A stretch of DNA of 64,000 nt from Wurfbainia villosa. Its lineage: Eukaryota > Streptophyta > Magnoliopsida > Zingiberales > Zingiberaceae. The notes below the pieces were generated by a model. The model was not told the origin of the DNA, made no database searches, and was given only the letters and a program-made list of their open reading frames with translations. The stretch spans positions 134,181,272 through 134,245,271 of the forward strand of contig CM045989.1 in the NCBI GenBank assembly GCA_025175895.1, in the 5' to 3' direction. A program made the position numbers and the translations under genes. Below are positions 10,984 to 22,066 of this stretch, piece after piece; position 1 is the first letter of the stretch, and each line of letters opens with the position of its first letter.

Positions 10984-13199
10984 TGTTGGGTTTCCGGCAC
11001 CGCGGCGTGTGTGTGTTCGATCATGTTTCGTAAACATGAACACAGCGGAAGCAATTAAAAATAATAAATCTATATTTATTACAACACACACAACACCCGC
11101 ATGCTATTACAACAAGTGTAGACATAACCGTAAATTAAAATTTGCAATAAAAGGAAATTAAACTACGTTATACCTTCCGTATGACGTGTAGCGGGAACGG
11201 CATCAACCGGAACGATCCTCGTAAGAATCGTCTCTATCCGTATCCACGCCGAGCTCCTCGGGATGACTTCGCTAAGTCACGAGCTTCGTCTTTGTACGGG
11301 TTACTAGCCTCGTGTTGAAGACGACGTGATCGAGAGATGATCACGATCCGAATCCAAATTCGGATCCAAAACGAGTTCTCAAAACTCGCTTCTCCGGAGA
11401 GGTGTTCGTCAACCGTTTGACGAATCCTTCGTCCTCCACCTCAGAGGATTACCGGAGATCAAATCCCCGGTAAGTTAGCCGCTGTCGGAGCACTAACCGT
11501 CGTCCAAACGACGCTCCGACGAGAGGAGGAGAAGCTGTCCAGAAAACTGGACAGCTTGGTGGAGGAGTAGGCGCCGGCCAAAACAAGGAGAGAAAAGGCT
11601 CACCTTGATGCCGAACCTATAGGAGATCACCGGAGGGTCGCCGGAGGTTCACCGGCTGGAGCTTGGACGCCGGCAAGGAGCTGGACGGCGGCACCACAAG
11701 CTGGGCGGCAACAATGTGTTGGGCGGCAACAACATGTTGGGCGGCTACAACTTGTTGGGCGGCAACAACTTCATTAGGGTTTAGGGTTAGGGTTTAAGCC
11801 CTATTTTATAGAGAACTAATTCTCTTAATGGTTAATGGATCATATCCATAAAGTCCGTTAACCCGCTCCATTAAGATAAGTTAAAATAAACCAAACCATG
11901 ATGGTTTATTTTAAGTTAAAACGAACCGAACCAACTTTTGGTTCATTCGTTTAAAATAAACCAAACCCTTTGGTTTATTCTTATCCATTGGATTAGAACC
12001 AAACCATTTTGGTCCATCCATTACGTCTTCATAAGACGCAGCCCATCCACGCTTCCATTGCGACTGAAACGATTTCATGCTTGCTTTATGTTTGGTCCAA
12101 CCAAACCTAGTTTCTCTCGGTCTGAGAATCCAATTCTCAAGCTCGTTTTAAATCCTTTGGATTACACTCGTTGTGCGTGTGACCAAATAGGTTCTCGGTT
12201 TATGTTGGCCGTCTATAATTAACCATTAATTATAGAACGATCATGAGTGGCACCTAGTAATACATCATGATCCCCAATTAACCGAAAAGATCAACGGTTG
12301 ATCCAGAACTATTTCTGAAACCCTTCAGTAGCTCGAATGAATCGTGCCCCATTCCCTTCACTCATCTTATACCCACTTGGTTCAGGACATGGTCTATTGT
12401 GTCAGTCCCCACTAGGCTGACTACGTCACACCTAGCCCAAGTATCATTTCCTCGTCCTACGGATTCTAGTTACTCCACATGTATCGAAGAGTACTTTACT
12501 CTAAACATGTAATGCTTTGGCCAAAGACTTTAGTAACAATCCGACGAGAGGCCATGGGTATACATCTCCTCGCAAGGAGTGGTGAATCCTTTATAGGCTA
12601 TTCAAACACCTTTGATCACTTCGACTTATACCCAATCATCCCGGGTCCACATCTCCTTAGAGATGTTTGCTTAAGATGTCAAAGCATAAGTCTCCATGAT
12701 CAAGATGACTTGAATACCGCAAGTCAAAGGAACATCGCACTTAAGCTACAGTAAGAACTTCATTGACATATCTATATATGCAGAGAACCATATGAAGTCT
12801 TACGGCTGGTCACTCCAATGAACTAGTTACCATAACTAGCATCCACGATTAACTCCGGACATCACTATGTCTCCAGCCAGTGAGACTCAGCTGCTTGGAT
12901 ACACCAAGGAGTATACCTCGTGCTAGTCTCGACAGAATTGATGGTGTCCAAATCCATCAATTCATCGACTAGGGATAATTCCGATACATCACAATTACAC
13001 ATGTAGAGATACTCACTAGTTGTGATCCAATCACAAATTCTCTCATGTTGTGAATCGTATCGTGGACATTCAGTAAATGAGTTTAAGATCCAATCAAATA
13101 CATAAAACATGTATACTCAAATAGTGAATCTTCATTTATCATATAAATGGTTCATACATAAGGCGATTGCCTTAGGACATCTCTCATATATTACTAACA
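10984..13199 (-). mobile_element. Solo LTR, about 2.2 kb, TSD ACCTT
   Basis: It starts TGTTGGG and ends ACTAACA, with perfect flanking repeats ACCTT (10979-10983 and 13200-13204). There is no PBS, PPT or coding frame inside, so it is best read as a solo LTR left by LTR-LTR recombination. A minus-strand TATA-like ctataaaatag (11801-11811), followed by telo-box AAACCCTAA copies (about 11774-11796), argues for minus orientation. The superfamily is unclear. Confidence 0.8.
11774..11811 (-). promoter_or_regulatory. TATA box plus telo-box in the solo LTR
   Basis: On the minus strand ctataaaatag is followed within about 10 bases by three overlapping AAACCCTAA/ACCCTAA units. Telo-boxes near transcription starts are known from plant ribosomal and cell-cycle genes. 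Here the arrangement suggests a promoter active in dividing cells, which is inference. Confidence 0.45.
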
Positions 13200-13384
13200 A
13201 CCTTTACCTTGGACTTCTCTTGCCAAGATCATACTTGGACTTTGCCTTTACCAAGTCTTCATACTTGGATTTCCCTGTCACTTGAACATTGTAACAATTA
13301 GATCACAAATTGTTGCCTAACTTAGATGATTATCCAAACATCAAAACATATAAATGCTTGGGGCATTGTTGTACCAACACTAGC

Positions 13385-13839
13385 CACCTCCATCAGCCTC
13401 ATGCCTCTCGGATCCCTCTAAGTCATCCATGACTTGTTCATCCATTGCGCTAGCCTTCAGGTGCTTCCATCGGCTATGTCATGCTAACGGTGTCTACACC
13501 GCCAAGACACATTGGACTTACGCCGCCAAGACTCCACTTGGACTTTACGCCGCCAACCATTGGACTTATGCTACCAAGACTCCCGCTTGGACTTTACGCC
13601 GCCAATATCAAACCCCTTGGACTTCAAATGCCAAGACTCAAGATTGGACTTTCCCTTGCCAACCCATGTTGGACTTTCCCAAATACCAAGTGTCCCACTT
13701 GGACTTTCCGTGCCAAGTATCCAAGACTTGGACTTTCCCATGACAATTACATTGTCATATGTTTTTGTCGAACATCAAAACATCATTCGAGTCAAACTCG
13801 AGTCCTGGTCAATTGTGACCTGGGCTGATTGCACAAACA
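13385..13839 (-). repeat. Element B 3' LTR, right part
   Basis: The LTR of B resumes after element A (13380-13384 is the duplicated CTAGC) and ends at GCACAAACA, a one-base variant of CCAACA. It holds the TCCAAG/CTTGGC array (13490-13745). Confidence 0.85.
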
Positions 13840-15522
13840 ATCTCCCCCTTTTTGATGTTTGATAAAAACCAAATAAACCATTGAGTTAGAACACTAACTC
13901 AAATCTCTTACCAATTATCCCAAATTGGTAATCTTATCTTTCTCCAAAATATTCTCCCCCAAACATTCTCCCCCTTTTTGACTAACATCAAAAATGTCTT
14001 CTCCAAGGAGGTCAATGTCTTATGTCCCAATGAAATCTTACAATCCCCCCCTTGGTCCAAAGATACCTAGGATGCCTACCATCTTCCTAGTGATAAGTCT
14101 CATATCACTCAAGAGAGGCAATCCTATATGCTCTCCCAATTTCCAAATTGAGTCTCTCAAAATCCCATTTTCCTCCTCTTGAGAAAAAATATCATTCATC
14201 ATCCCATGATGAATTCCTCCCCCTAAAGGCTTGCTCCCCCTTGACCATTGCACCAGCAATGTCCTTGGGAAGTCACTAAGCCAATAGGAACGCTACACCA
14301 TCAAAAATAAGGTTAAAAGTTCAAACATGAACTCTCCCTACCTTAAATTTGATACAATATCCTAACACCTCTCCTAATCCATATCCAATGGATTTTCACC
14401 CTCTATAATGCTTTCCAAAACATATCCTAGGGTTAGGAGTGGTTAGGGACCTTAACCGCAGCTGAACAAGGGCTAAACAAATCTTATTTTTCCTAAATCA
14501 GTATTGGTAGTCGACTCCGTCAGATACCAGTCGACTGCCATAAACATCAGTCGACTGCCACCAAGGGCAATCGACTGATAACTGAAATTTCTGAATTTCA
14601 GTTATCAGAATCGAATTTCAGAAAATCATAAGTAATTCTACGTATATCAAAAAATCACGAAATTTGATACGTATAATACTTATCATACATACAATCGGTG
14701 AAAATTTTTGGAAAAATATTTTAACCATTAAAATAGGATATTGGTACAAAGTTCAAAAACTGTTAAAACTTTAAAGTTTTTGATCTACTTTGTATCAACT
14801 TCTACAATGATGATGGCTATCAAAAGATAGACTTCACCAAGGTTTTCTAAAGTGATTTTAAAACATTTTTGAAAACCTATTTTGAACCATGATTTATTGG
14901 CTAAATATACATAACTTGTATATTAGCTTTCCTCATAATTCTTAGTGATGATTGAAATAAGTTAAGTTCATCTAGATGCACTACCTATGCACCTTGAACC
15001 TAACTTATTATTCTAACATCTCACATGTTATCTAAGGTGTATACACACACATACATGTCAATTTAGATGTGAGATATGGAGTTAGGATTAATATAACCTC
15101 ATGCATTTTCTAGGCAACCCTACTTGATTCCCTTATGAATGGGACTCCAAGTCATGCCATTGTCCTTAACTCAATTTTAATCAAGTTAAATGCATGAATG
15201 ATCATGGCATAAATGATAACAATAATAAAGCATGGCAATGATCATGATGTCATGATATATCAATAAGCCTTTTTAAAAAAAAATGAACATGACATCTACA
15301 AAAGTCCTAATCAACAGCATGACATGATATATGAGAAAACATAATTTTATGTCATGATATAGTAAGCTTACACAAACAAATACATTTTAACTAAAACATA
15401 CAATCAGACACCAATAATTTTAGAAACAAAATATTTCATTAAAAACTTCAAGTTTTTTACATCCAAAATATGAAGTGTTCAAACAAAAAGACATCCTAAA
15501 TCGCTAAACATCCTAATAGCGC
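13840..15522 (-). other. Element B post-ORF3 tail with PPT
   Basis: The polypurine tract (AAAAAGGGGGAGAT on minus, 13840-13854) adjoins the LTR. Further GGGGGAG tracts lie at 13955-13985 and 14210-14245. A small palindrome cluster at 14505-14580 has four CAGTCGACTG-like motifs. The tail matches C's 1-1261 in the opposite orientation. No gene is supported. Confidence 0.7.
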
Positions 15523-15728
15523 TAGTCCTCTACGGAAGGAGGAGGCGGAGGCGGAGGTGGCTACTGACCCAAAGTCCATGCTCGCATCATCTCGTACATA
15601 TCGAGCTGACGCTGCTCAATGTGACTCTGTGACTCCTCAATCCGAATGTAGTGCTCCTCCATCCGACTGAGATGCTCACCCATGGAGGATTGCCCTGATA
15701 TAAGCTCTGCTAGTCGAGAGTCCATCAT

Positions 15729-16814
15729 CTACTGATAGTCTTGAAAGCTGGACTCCAAATTTGGGTAATCCGATCCGGGACTCTTGATGCATCTCTGGCA
15801 TCCGTCCTCCTCATCGATGCACCGATCCTCATGCTGGTCTGCAGGCTCCCCCGGTATTGGAGGTGGCTCCCTACGTGGCCCGGGCGGAGGTCGAGGTACC
15901 AGCTCCATCTGCCCATGTTCGATCCGTAGCTTCGCCAATGAGAAGTTACGAACTGATATACAGTCGTAAACCTCGAAAAGCACCCTTAGAGATCCCTTAT
16001 TAATGTTAATACCTACAGACTCTAGCCATGCAGTGATGAGATAGCCAAAAGGCATATGCACTTTCCCTTGCACAGGGGATATAAAATGTACAATGCAATG
16101 AAACATGTTCAATGCAATGCTTATATCTAATCTATGGTGCATGGCATACATAAGAAAAAGATGGGGAGGCCAAATCTTGGCCAGATCCTGAGTCACGATA
16201 GGAAGAAAACACCCAACAATGACTTTGTAGAGTATATTGTCATGGGCTGATAGCTCAGTGATAGGGAAGAGGTTCTGAGCTGGTGGGCGAGGATGATGAA
16301 AAATATCCTCATGCATGGAATCCAAAGAAATATGATCAAACGGCTCAGGAGGAGGGGCATCGAAGGTAGGATAGAAGATGAAAGTATCATCCGATGGCCT
16401 ACACTCAAGAAACTCCTGCAATATCGCCGGAGTGAACTCTAAGTCGCGTTTTGCAACACGAGTAGTGTAGGTAGGACCATCGTCCACCTTCCTTAAGTTT
16501 TGATAGAACTCCTTAAGGAGATCATCATTTATGGCATGAATGCAAAGGACTATCTTCATGAGTTGATAGTATGCTATAATCTCCATGATATCGCCACAAT
16601 GACGCCTAAAGAAGTCGATATTGATGTACCTAACCGACATGGGTTGGTACAATCGTGATGTGACCTCAGTCGGGTCATTCCTACGTGGTCGTCTATATGA
16701 ATGCAATGCAATGAAATGAAATACAATGATACAAAATACACGATTAGATCACAATGAGTTGTAAAGACAAAAATCTAGGGTTTAAGGGGTATAGAAGTTA
16801 TACTTTGGTGCCAT
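15729..16814 (-). pseudogene. Element B third ORF (env position), spliced
   Basis: The start codon is at 16814-16812 and exon 1 is 11 nt (16814-16804). A GT...AG intron of 111 nt (16803-16693) splits codon 4 in phase 2, and exon 2 runs from 16692. The frame codes for 324 residues to a TAG at 15731-15729. Translation continues in frame beyond that stop through a coiled coil (RLAELISGQ...MEEHYIRIEE) to another TAG at 15563-15561 and a proline run. The body shares FLxCRPS, FYP, DNxLYKVI, LPIV and GKVHMP with F's ORF3. From memory it resembles the Putative plant transposon protein (Transposase_32-like) domain rather than a viral envelope; I see no signal peptide or convincing membrane segment. 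The N-terminus is basic (RPRR), so a nuclear or nucleic-acid role is possible but unproven. Confidence 0.7.
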
Positions 16815-17098
16815 TGAAGGTGATGAGGGGAAGGCACAAAGCAGCTGCTGAGGGCAACGCCGAAAAGATCGCCGGAGAAAGGGTCTCGCTGGAACCCTAA
16901 TCCCAAGAAAAAAATCGCCGAAGATAAGTAGATTAGGGCTGTGAGATGCTAAAAACATGAATGGAGGGGTTGAACGTCAAACCTAGGGCTTAGGTGATCG
17001 GCGCGGTCAGAAGAGCTGGTCGGAGAAGGAAGCGACGATCGGAGAAGAAGAAGATGAGGGAAATCGAGCGTGAAGACGTCGAACCCTAGCGGTTCGGA

Positions 17099-17108
17099 GT
17101 TATAAAAT
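17099..17108 (-). promoter_or_regulatory. Candidate internal promoter TATA for ORF3
   Basis: The minus-strand attttataac lies about 290 bases upstream of the ORF3 start and about 115 bases downstream of the palindrome cluster. This spacing mirrors the cluster-then-TATA order in the LTRs. It suggests that ORF3 could be transcribed separately. No equally clear TATA is visible in F. Confidence 0.35.
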
Positions 17109-17219
17109 CGTGGCCTTGATCGTGATGTGAGACATCGATCATTGTTAGCGTTATGAGGGTTTAATGAACCACGTGATCGCTCGAGCACTCTCGCTGAGTC
17201 TTCTGTGTCGTGCTATAGT

Positions 17220-17460
17220 AACATCAGTCGACTGATGTTGGTAATCAGTCGACTGATGCGATCATCACTCGACTGCTCAGCGACCACTCGACTGATGATC
17301 CCTCTGCCTCGATGAACAGTACCATCAGTCGACTGATGTATCCTATCAGTCGACTGATGTACAAAATAGTCGAGTCCTAGAAACAACACTCGACTGTCGG
17401 ACTCACCGTATCGTGCTACAGTAGTAACAATCAATTGATAAACTGTATCAGTCGACTGAT
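17220..17460. repeat. CAGTCGACTG palindrome cluster upstream of ORF3 (B)
   Basis: About ten motif copies, including the perfect 18-bp palindrome acatcagtcgactgatgt (17221-17238). F carries an equivalent cluster at 53095-53310 upstream of its ORF3. Confidence 0.8.
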
Positions 17461-18146
17461 CTCTAATTTCCAGTTCTGAAATTGAGTGAATTTCGATTTC
17501 TTCACTCAATTTGTTTCATTTTATCATGTTTACTCTTGTATGTCGAATATATTAATGTTATGCTTATATTCATGTATTTGTTAATGTATTTTGGTATTTT
17601 ATTTCATTTTAATAATCATTAGCATCCAATGATTTTAAAATCCTAACATCTCACCCTTTCTAAGTGTGGAAATACACAATCAAGATGAATGACCTATTTT
17701 GTGAGATGCAATATACCATAAACATTCCTTCCATGCAAACATATGGTAAAACACATGAAGCATGGTAAGTGTAAGACATCAAGGTGTGTGGCACTTAAGT
17801 ATCACTCTTGATGTGACTTATAAACTTTAAGCACTTCTCTTGATACATTAATTCCTAAAGTGTGTCAAAATCCTAAAATGACACACCATGACCTCTAAAT
17901 CTAGATTGTGCCAATTTTATTGATTTTTCATGATTCCAAACATATATGACACATCCTAAAACCTTTTAGGATATATGATCAAACCTATTTCCAAGGTATC
18001 CATAACCTTGAAAATAACCTAAAATGTCAACTTTGCTATGGTTGAGTTAACTACCCATCCAATCAAAGTTGACACATCCTAACCCATTTAGCATGAGTCA
18101 ATCACGCTTCTTGGAACCCAAAATCTATTTGAGCTCATTGGATTAA

Positions 18147-18656
18147 TTAGGTATTCCTTAGGGTGACTTCCCTAGATACCTTTCTAATGACCCTTCTAGG
18201 CTTGTTAGCCTTGGTCATTATGGTCTTGTCATGGTTAGCCTTAGGGATTGCCTCCCTAGTAACCTTCTTAGTGACTTCCTTAGATTTCTTAGAAACCCTA
18301 GCCACTAGGCACATACTATGGTTGGCCTTAGGGATAATTTCCCTAGAGACTTTTGTTTTCTTAGATTTAGGTTTAATTCCATAATCAAATGGAACATTGT
18401 GATAAGTAGGCATTACTTTCTTAGACATAGGCTTGTGACCCAAATCTTGTCTCCTAGATGATTCTTGCCTGTTACACCCCTTTTGTTGACCTCTAGATCC
18501 TAGAGTTTGACAATTTGACCCTTTAAATTGATTTTGCATATTTGCAAGGGTCTTTTCCAATTTCTCAAGCTTTGACCTCAAGGCTTGATTTTCTAACTCT
18601 AATTGCCCAATTGATTTTTGATTAGGTTTTTGGGCATTACCATTCTCTTTAGGCAT
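18147..18656 (-). pseudogene. Element B Gag C-terminal part (shifted frame)
   Basis: A 169-residue frame with a leucine-rich coiled-coil segment (residues about 15-45, LELENQALRSKLEKLEKTL) followed by a Lys/Arg-rich tail containing near-repeats of SREIIPKANH. It lies immediately downstream of gag in a different frame, so it is best read as the gag C-terminus separated by an indel. It could alternatively be a small separate ORF. Confidence 0.5.
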
Positions 18657-18706
18657 ATGCCTACCCTTATTAGAGTTAATGCCTAAATGGTTTTTAATTT
18701 TCTTAA

Positions 18707-19831
18707 TTATTTCCTTAGGAAGAACATTTCTAGGGACATTAGTCCCAAATTTCTCCTTCTCTGAAATAAGTCTAGAGTTATCATTTCTAGATTTCTCCTT
18801 AGTCCTAAACCAACATGTTTAGCTTCTAGACAACCATAATTATTATTTCTAGCATGCTTTGATTCATGAGTAATAGCAAAATTATTTAAATTAATTCTAG
18901 CATGCTTTTGCTTAGAATTTAAAGAATGAGCATTATGAAAATATACCTTAGGGTTAGTCTTAGAGACTCCCCCTACTTGTAAAGCTCCCTCCTTTCTTCT
19001 AGGACATTGGCTCCTATAGTGTCCCCGTTGTCGGCATTTGAAGCACACCACGTGCTCCTTGCTCTTCTTGGTGGGGACGCCGACATCCTTGACTTTTTCA
19101 TTGACTTTTGGTGTCGGAGGAGCTTTCTTAACCCTTTTTGGACACTTATTCTTGTAGTGTCCGGATTCCCTACACTCAAAGTATATTATATGAATTTTGT
19201 TATTAATTGACATGCTTGAGTTACCTAGGGTGGTGGTGAGGTTCTCTTGAGCTTGCTCTTCTTCTCTACCGGATGTAGATGATTCTTCTTGAGATTGCTC
19301 TGGTGTAGATGCTCTAATCTCCTCCCCCTCAATCCCAGAGGTGGAGGTCTCCTCTTCTTCCACCAATCCAGAAGTTGATTCCTTCTCAACTTCCAAGTCC
19401 TCACTCTCTTGTGAAGATGATGATGATTCTTCTTCGGCTTCTTCCTCTTCTTGAGCCGATGAAGATTCTTCTTCTTCTACTTGTGCCAAGTGAGGCTTCT
19501 CATGGAACTTGACCAATTTGTCCCATAGCTCCTTGGCATCTTGAAATTCACATAAACTAGACAAAATGTCATTAGGTATCAAATCTTCTAAGAGCTTTGT
19601 TACCTTGACTTCGGTCTTGAACTTGAGACGTTGCTCTTGTGTCCACTTCTTCAATTTCAAGACATTTCCGTTCTTATCCCGAGGAGGTTCAAAGCCTTCT
19701 ACGAGGATGAACCAATCCTCTATATCCATCATCAAGAATGTCTCCATTCTTGTTCTCCACGCCGAAAAGTCTTCTCGATCATATGGCGGTGGAGTATTGA
19801 TGTCCCATCCAAGCTTGTCTTGGAATTCCAT
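18707..19831 (-). pseudogene. Element B Gag, N-terminal and zinc-knuckle part
   Basis: 374 residues of a copia-type Gag. The N-terminus has the DREDFSAWRTRMETFLM segment typical of the family, then LWDKLVKF, followed by a long Glu/Ser acidic region (about residues 118-205). The first zinc knuckle (YFECRESGHYKNKC) has Tyr where the first Cys is expected. The second (CFKCRQRGHYRSQC) is complete. Sequence and length differ clearly from the A/F Gag, which places B and C in another family. With pol lost, Gag plus ORF3 is all this element would supply. Confidence 0.85.
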
Positions 19832-19883
19832 CTTCCCTCTAGCTTCTTTAGCTCTCGGTGGTTAATCCGTAGAAGAGCCCCGG

Positions 19884-19897
19884 GCTCTGATACCAAT
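19884..19897 (-). promoter_or_regulatory. Primer binding site of element B
   Basis: The minus strand reads ATTGGTATCAGAGC directly after the LTR terminus (TGTAGG on + at 19898). It is an initiator tRNA-Met-type site and retains replication competence in cis. Confidence 0.85.
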
Positions 19898-21294
19898 TGT
19901 AGGAGATTTGAGGCCGCTAGAGGGGGGTGAATAGCATCGCATGATAAAATTCATTTCGCGTTCGTCTACAAATTTCGTTAGCGTGTAGAGGAATAATAAT
20001 GAAGCAATATGAAATAGACAAAACACAAATACACAAGTATTTAACGTGGTTCGGAACCGAACGGTTCCTACTCCACGGATCGGGCTCTAAAAGCCCTAGC
20101 AATGCAAACACGCACTACTAATCACAATAACTCCTTCTTGACACAAGTCGAAGGTGGAGAAACCTCGTACAAACGATCTTACAACAGCAAGAACGAAATC
20201 CAAGCAATATACAATGTAAATATGAAAGACAAGTAAACAAAAAGCTTTACAACACTTGTTTTTGCTTGCTTGAATGCTTGATTGCTTGTTTGCACTTGTA
20301 GACCTGATTTGCAGCAACAAATCGCCCCAATAGCTCTCAAGAATCGGATGCAATTGTCTCCATCATGAGCTCCTTATAAAGCTTCAACCTGTGCTGGAAA
20401 AAGTCGATCAGTTGACTGGTCAGGACCATCAGTCGACTGATGCCACTGTTGTCATGAGACAACGGCTAGATCCACGTTGGATAAGTCCAACGGATCCATC
20501 ATCAGTCGATTGATGATACCCATCAGTCAACTGATGGAGCCTTCACTCGACCAGTCGAGTCTCGACTCCATTCTGTGCCCGAAATACCGAGCACCAGTCG
20601 AATGATCACAAGATCGATCATTGCTCGGCTAATCGATCATTGCCCACTTCCGGCGATCGCAGGTCGCTCCCGTAGTCAAACCCTAGTTGACTACTCCAGT
20701 CGACTGCCACATGGTACCAGTCGGCTGGCACACCTCAAACATGAGGTTTTAGCCCAAGTATGGTTCCCCCATACTTGCTAGACCACCCTTAGCCTAGACC
20801 TAAGCCTTCTAGCCACCTCCATCAGCCTCACGCCTCTCGGATCCCTCCAAGTCATCCATGACTTGTTCATCCATTGCGCTAGCCTTCAGGTGCTTCCATC
20901 AGCTATGTCATGCTAACGGTGTCTACACCGCCAAGGTACATTGGACTTACACCGCCAAGACTACGCTTGGACTTTACGCCGCCAACCATTGGACTTATGC
21001 TGCCAAGACTCCCGCTTGGACTTTACGCCGCCAATATCAAACCCCTTGGACTTCAAATGCCAAGACTCAAGCTTGGACTTTCCCTTGCCAACCCATGTTG
21101 GACTTTCAATGCCAAGACCATGCTTGGACTTTCCCAAATGCCAAGTGTCCCACTTGGACTTTCCGTGCCAAGTACCCAAGACTTGGACTTTCCCATGACA
21201 ATTACATTATCATATATTTTTGTCAAACATCAAAACATCATTCGAGTCAAACTCGAGTCCTGGTCAATTGTGACCTGGGCCGATTGCACCAACA
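19898..21294 (-). repeat. Element B 5' LTR
   Basis: 1397 bp and uninterrupted. It has a TATA-like box (20372-20381), a palindrome cluster (20405-20735, partly replaced by GATCG-rich sequence at 20605-20685) and the TCCAAG/CTTGGC array (20925-21195). It ends at CCAACA, followed by TSD ATCTT. Confidence 0.9.
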
Positions 21295-22066
21295 ATCTTT
21301 GAGGTTGGCAGTCGACTGGCATTATGGTCGGTTCGACTGTCGTGAGTTGACTAGAGCTCGTCTGCCATTTAGGGCTGAAATTACCTTGGCAGTCAACTAC
21401 TCATTGGAAGCGATTGATCGGCAATGATCGCTAATTAGAGCGATGGGCCGGTAGTCGATTAGCATGGATACGATGACTACCAGCTGAGTCGCAAACACAG
21501 AATGCTCCGTAGCCGACTGGGTAGTCGACTACGGGGCTGGCAGTCGACTGGTGAAAGTCTCGTTGGAACTTTTCCAGAGTGGATTGAGCCGTTGTCTCAC
21601 AGCTATTGTGTTGGAAGTCGACTGGGGCCTTATGGCAGTCGACTGCCAGGCAGAAATCCAGCCCGACGCAAGATATAATGGTAGCTCGGATGGAGGGTTT
21701 TAGAAGCGTTTTCTTGGGCGATTTGAAGGGGAATAGTTGGTGCTCTTCCAGTCCTTCAAGGCTAGTCCAAGGAAACCAAAAGCAAGCAATCCAAAGAGCA
21801 TTTGTAAAGTTTTCTTTGCATAGATTGTTGTATTATTGTTGTATTTGCTTATCTTACTTTGTATTACTTAGTGTAATCCTTGTACGAGGTTTCTCCACCT
21901 TCGACGTGTTGTCGAAAAGGATCTTATTGTGCTTAGTGGTGTTTGTGGCATCGCTAGGGTTCATACGAACCCAATCCGTGGAGTAAGAACCGTTCGGTTC
22001 CGAACCACGTTATATCTTTGCATTTGTGTGTTTGTGTTTTCGTTATTGCTTTATTATCTTTGTTTC
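21295..22066 (+). repeat. Element C 3' LTR, segment 2 of 3
   Basis: Continuation of C's LTR after B's TSD. It opens with a palindrome cluster (21305-21660) and runs through the R/U5-like part with GGTTCCGAACCACGT near 21995. It is cut by element D at 22066, where GTTTC is duplicated (22062-22066 and 30683-30687). Confidence 0.85.

Larger units (their letters stand above)
2832..13379 (-). mobile_element. SIRE-like Ty1/copia element A (gag-pol, no ORF3)
   Basis: A minus-strand element with TGTTGG...CCAACA ends and a perfect TSD, CTAGC (2827-2831 and 13380-13384), inserted in the 3' LTR of B. The LTRs are 2832-4063 (1232 bp) and 9915-13379 (about 1244 bp once the nested solo LTR is removed). 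Gag is uninterrupted and pol is one frame with three nonsense codons, so this is the best preserved and probably among the younger insertions. Only about 1 kb separates pol from the 3' LTR, so the ORF3 present in F and B is absent. Confidence 0.9.
9915..13379 (-). repeat. Element A 5' LTR, interrupted by a solo LTR
   Basis: This LTR has the same structure as 2832-4063 but is split at 10983/13200 by a 2216-bp solo LTR. It carries a TATA box (10276-10285), a palindrome cluster (10315-10660, partly GATCG-rich at 10545-10640) and the TCCAAG/CTTGGC array (10835-10980 and 13200-13275). Confidence 0.88.
16815..18146 (-). other. Element B gag-ORF3 spacer, pol missing
   Basis: Where pol should lie there is only about 1.3 kb of non-coding DNA. 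It includes a block with TCTCAC/GTGAGATG motifs (17640-17720) like the post-pol region of A, D and F, and a palindrome cluster (17220-17460). I found no RT, IN or RH motif on either strand. Confidence 0.75.
1927..21294 (-). mobile_element. SIRE-like Ty1/copia element B, pol-less (gag + ORF3)
   Basis: This minus-strand LTR retrotransposon is delimited by TGTAGG...CCAACA ends and a perfect 5-bp TSD, ATCTT (1922-1926 and 21295-21299). Its 5' LTR is 19898-21294; its 3' LTR is 1927-13839 interrupted by element A. Without A, the internal part is about 6 kb and contains gag (18147-19831) and a third ORF (15729-16814). No integrase, RT or RNase H frame lies between them. It is therefore a non-autonomous derivative that would depend on polymerase from a relative. 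It belongs to the same family as C. Confidence 0.88.

Noticed and set aside
11774..11796. Interstitial telomere repeat
   Set aside because: Only about three TTTAGGG-like units, embedded in an LTR and downstream of a TATA box; better read as a telo-box.
13429..13862. Overlapping ORFs with repeated Pro/Leu motifs in LTRs (also 1479-1806, 20858-21427)
   Set aside because: They are translations of the TCCAAG/CTTGGC minisatellite in several frames, with no homology and no conservation of frame.
15729..16706. ORF3 of B as a retroviral-type envelope gene
   Set aside because: No signal peptide, furin-like site or membrane span can be seen, and the motifs resemble a plant transposon protein family.
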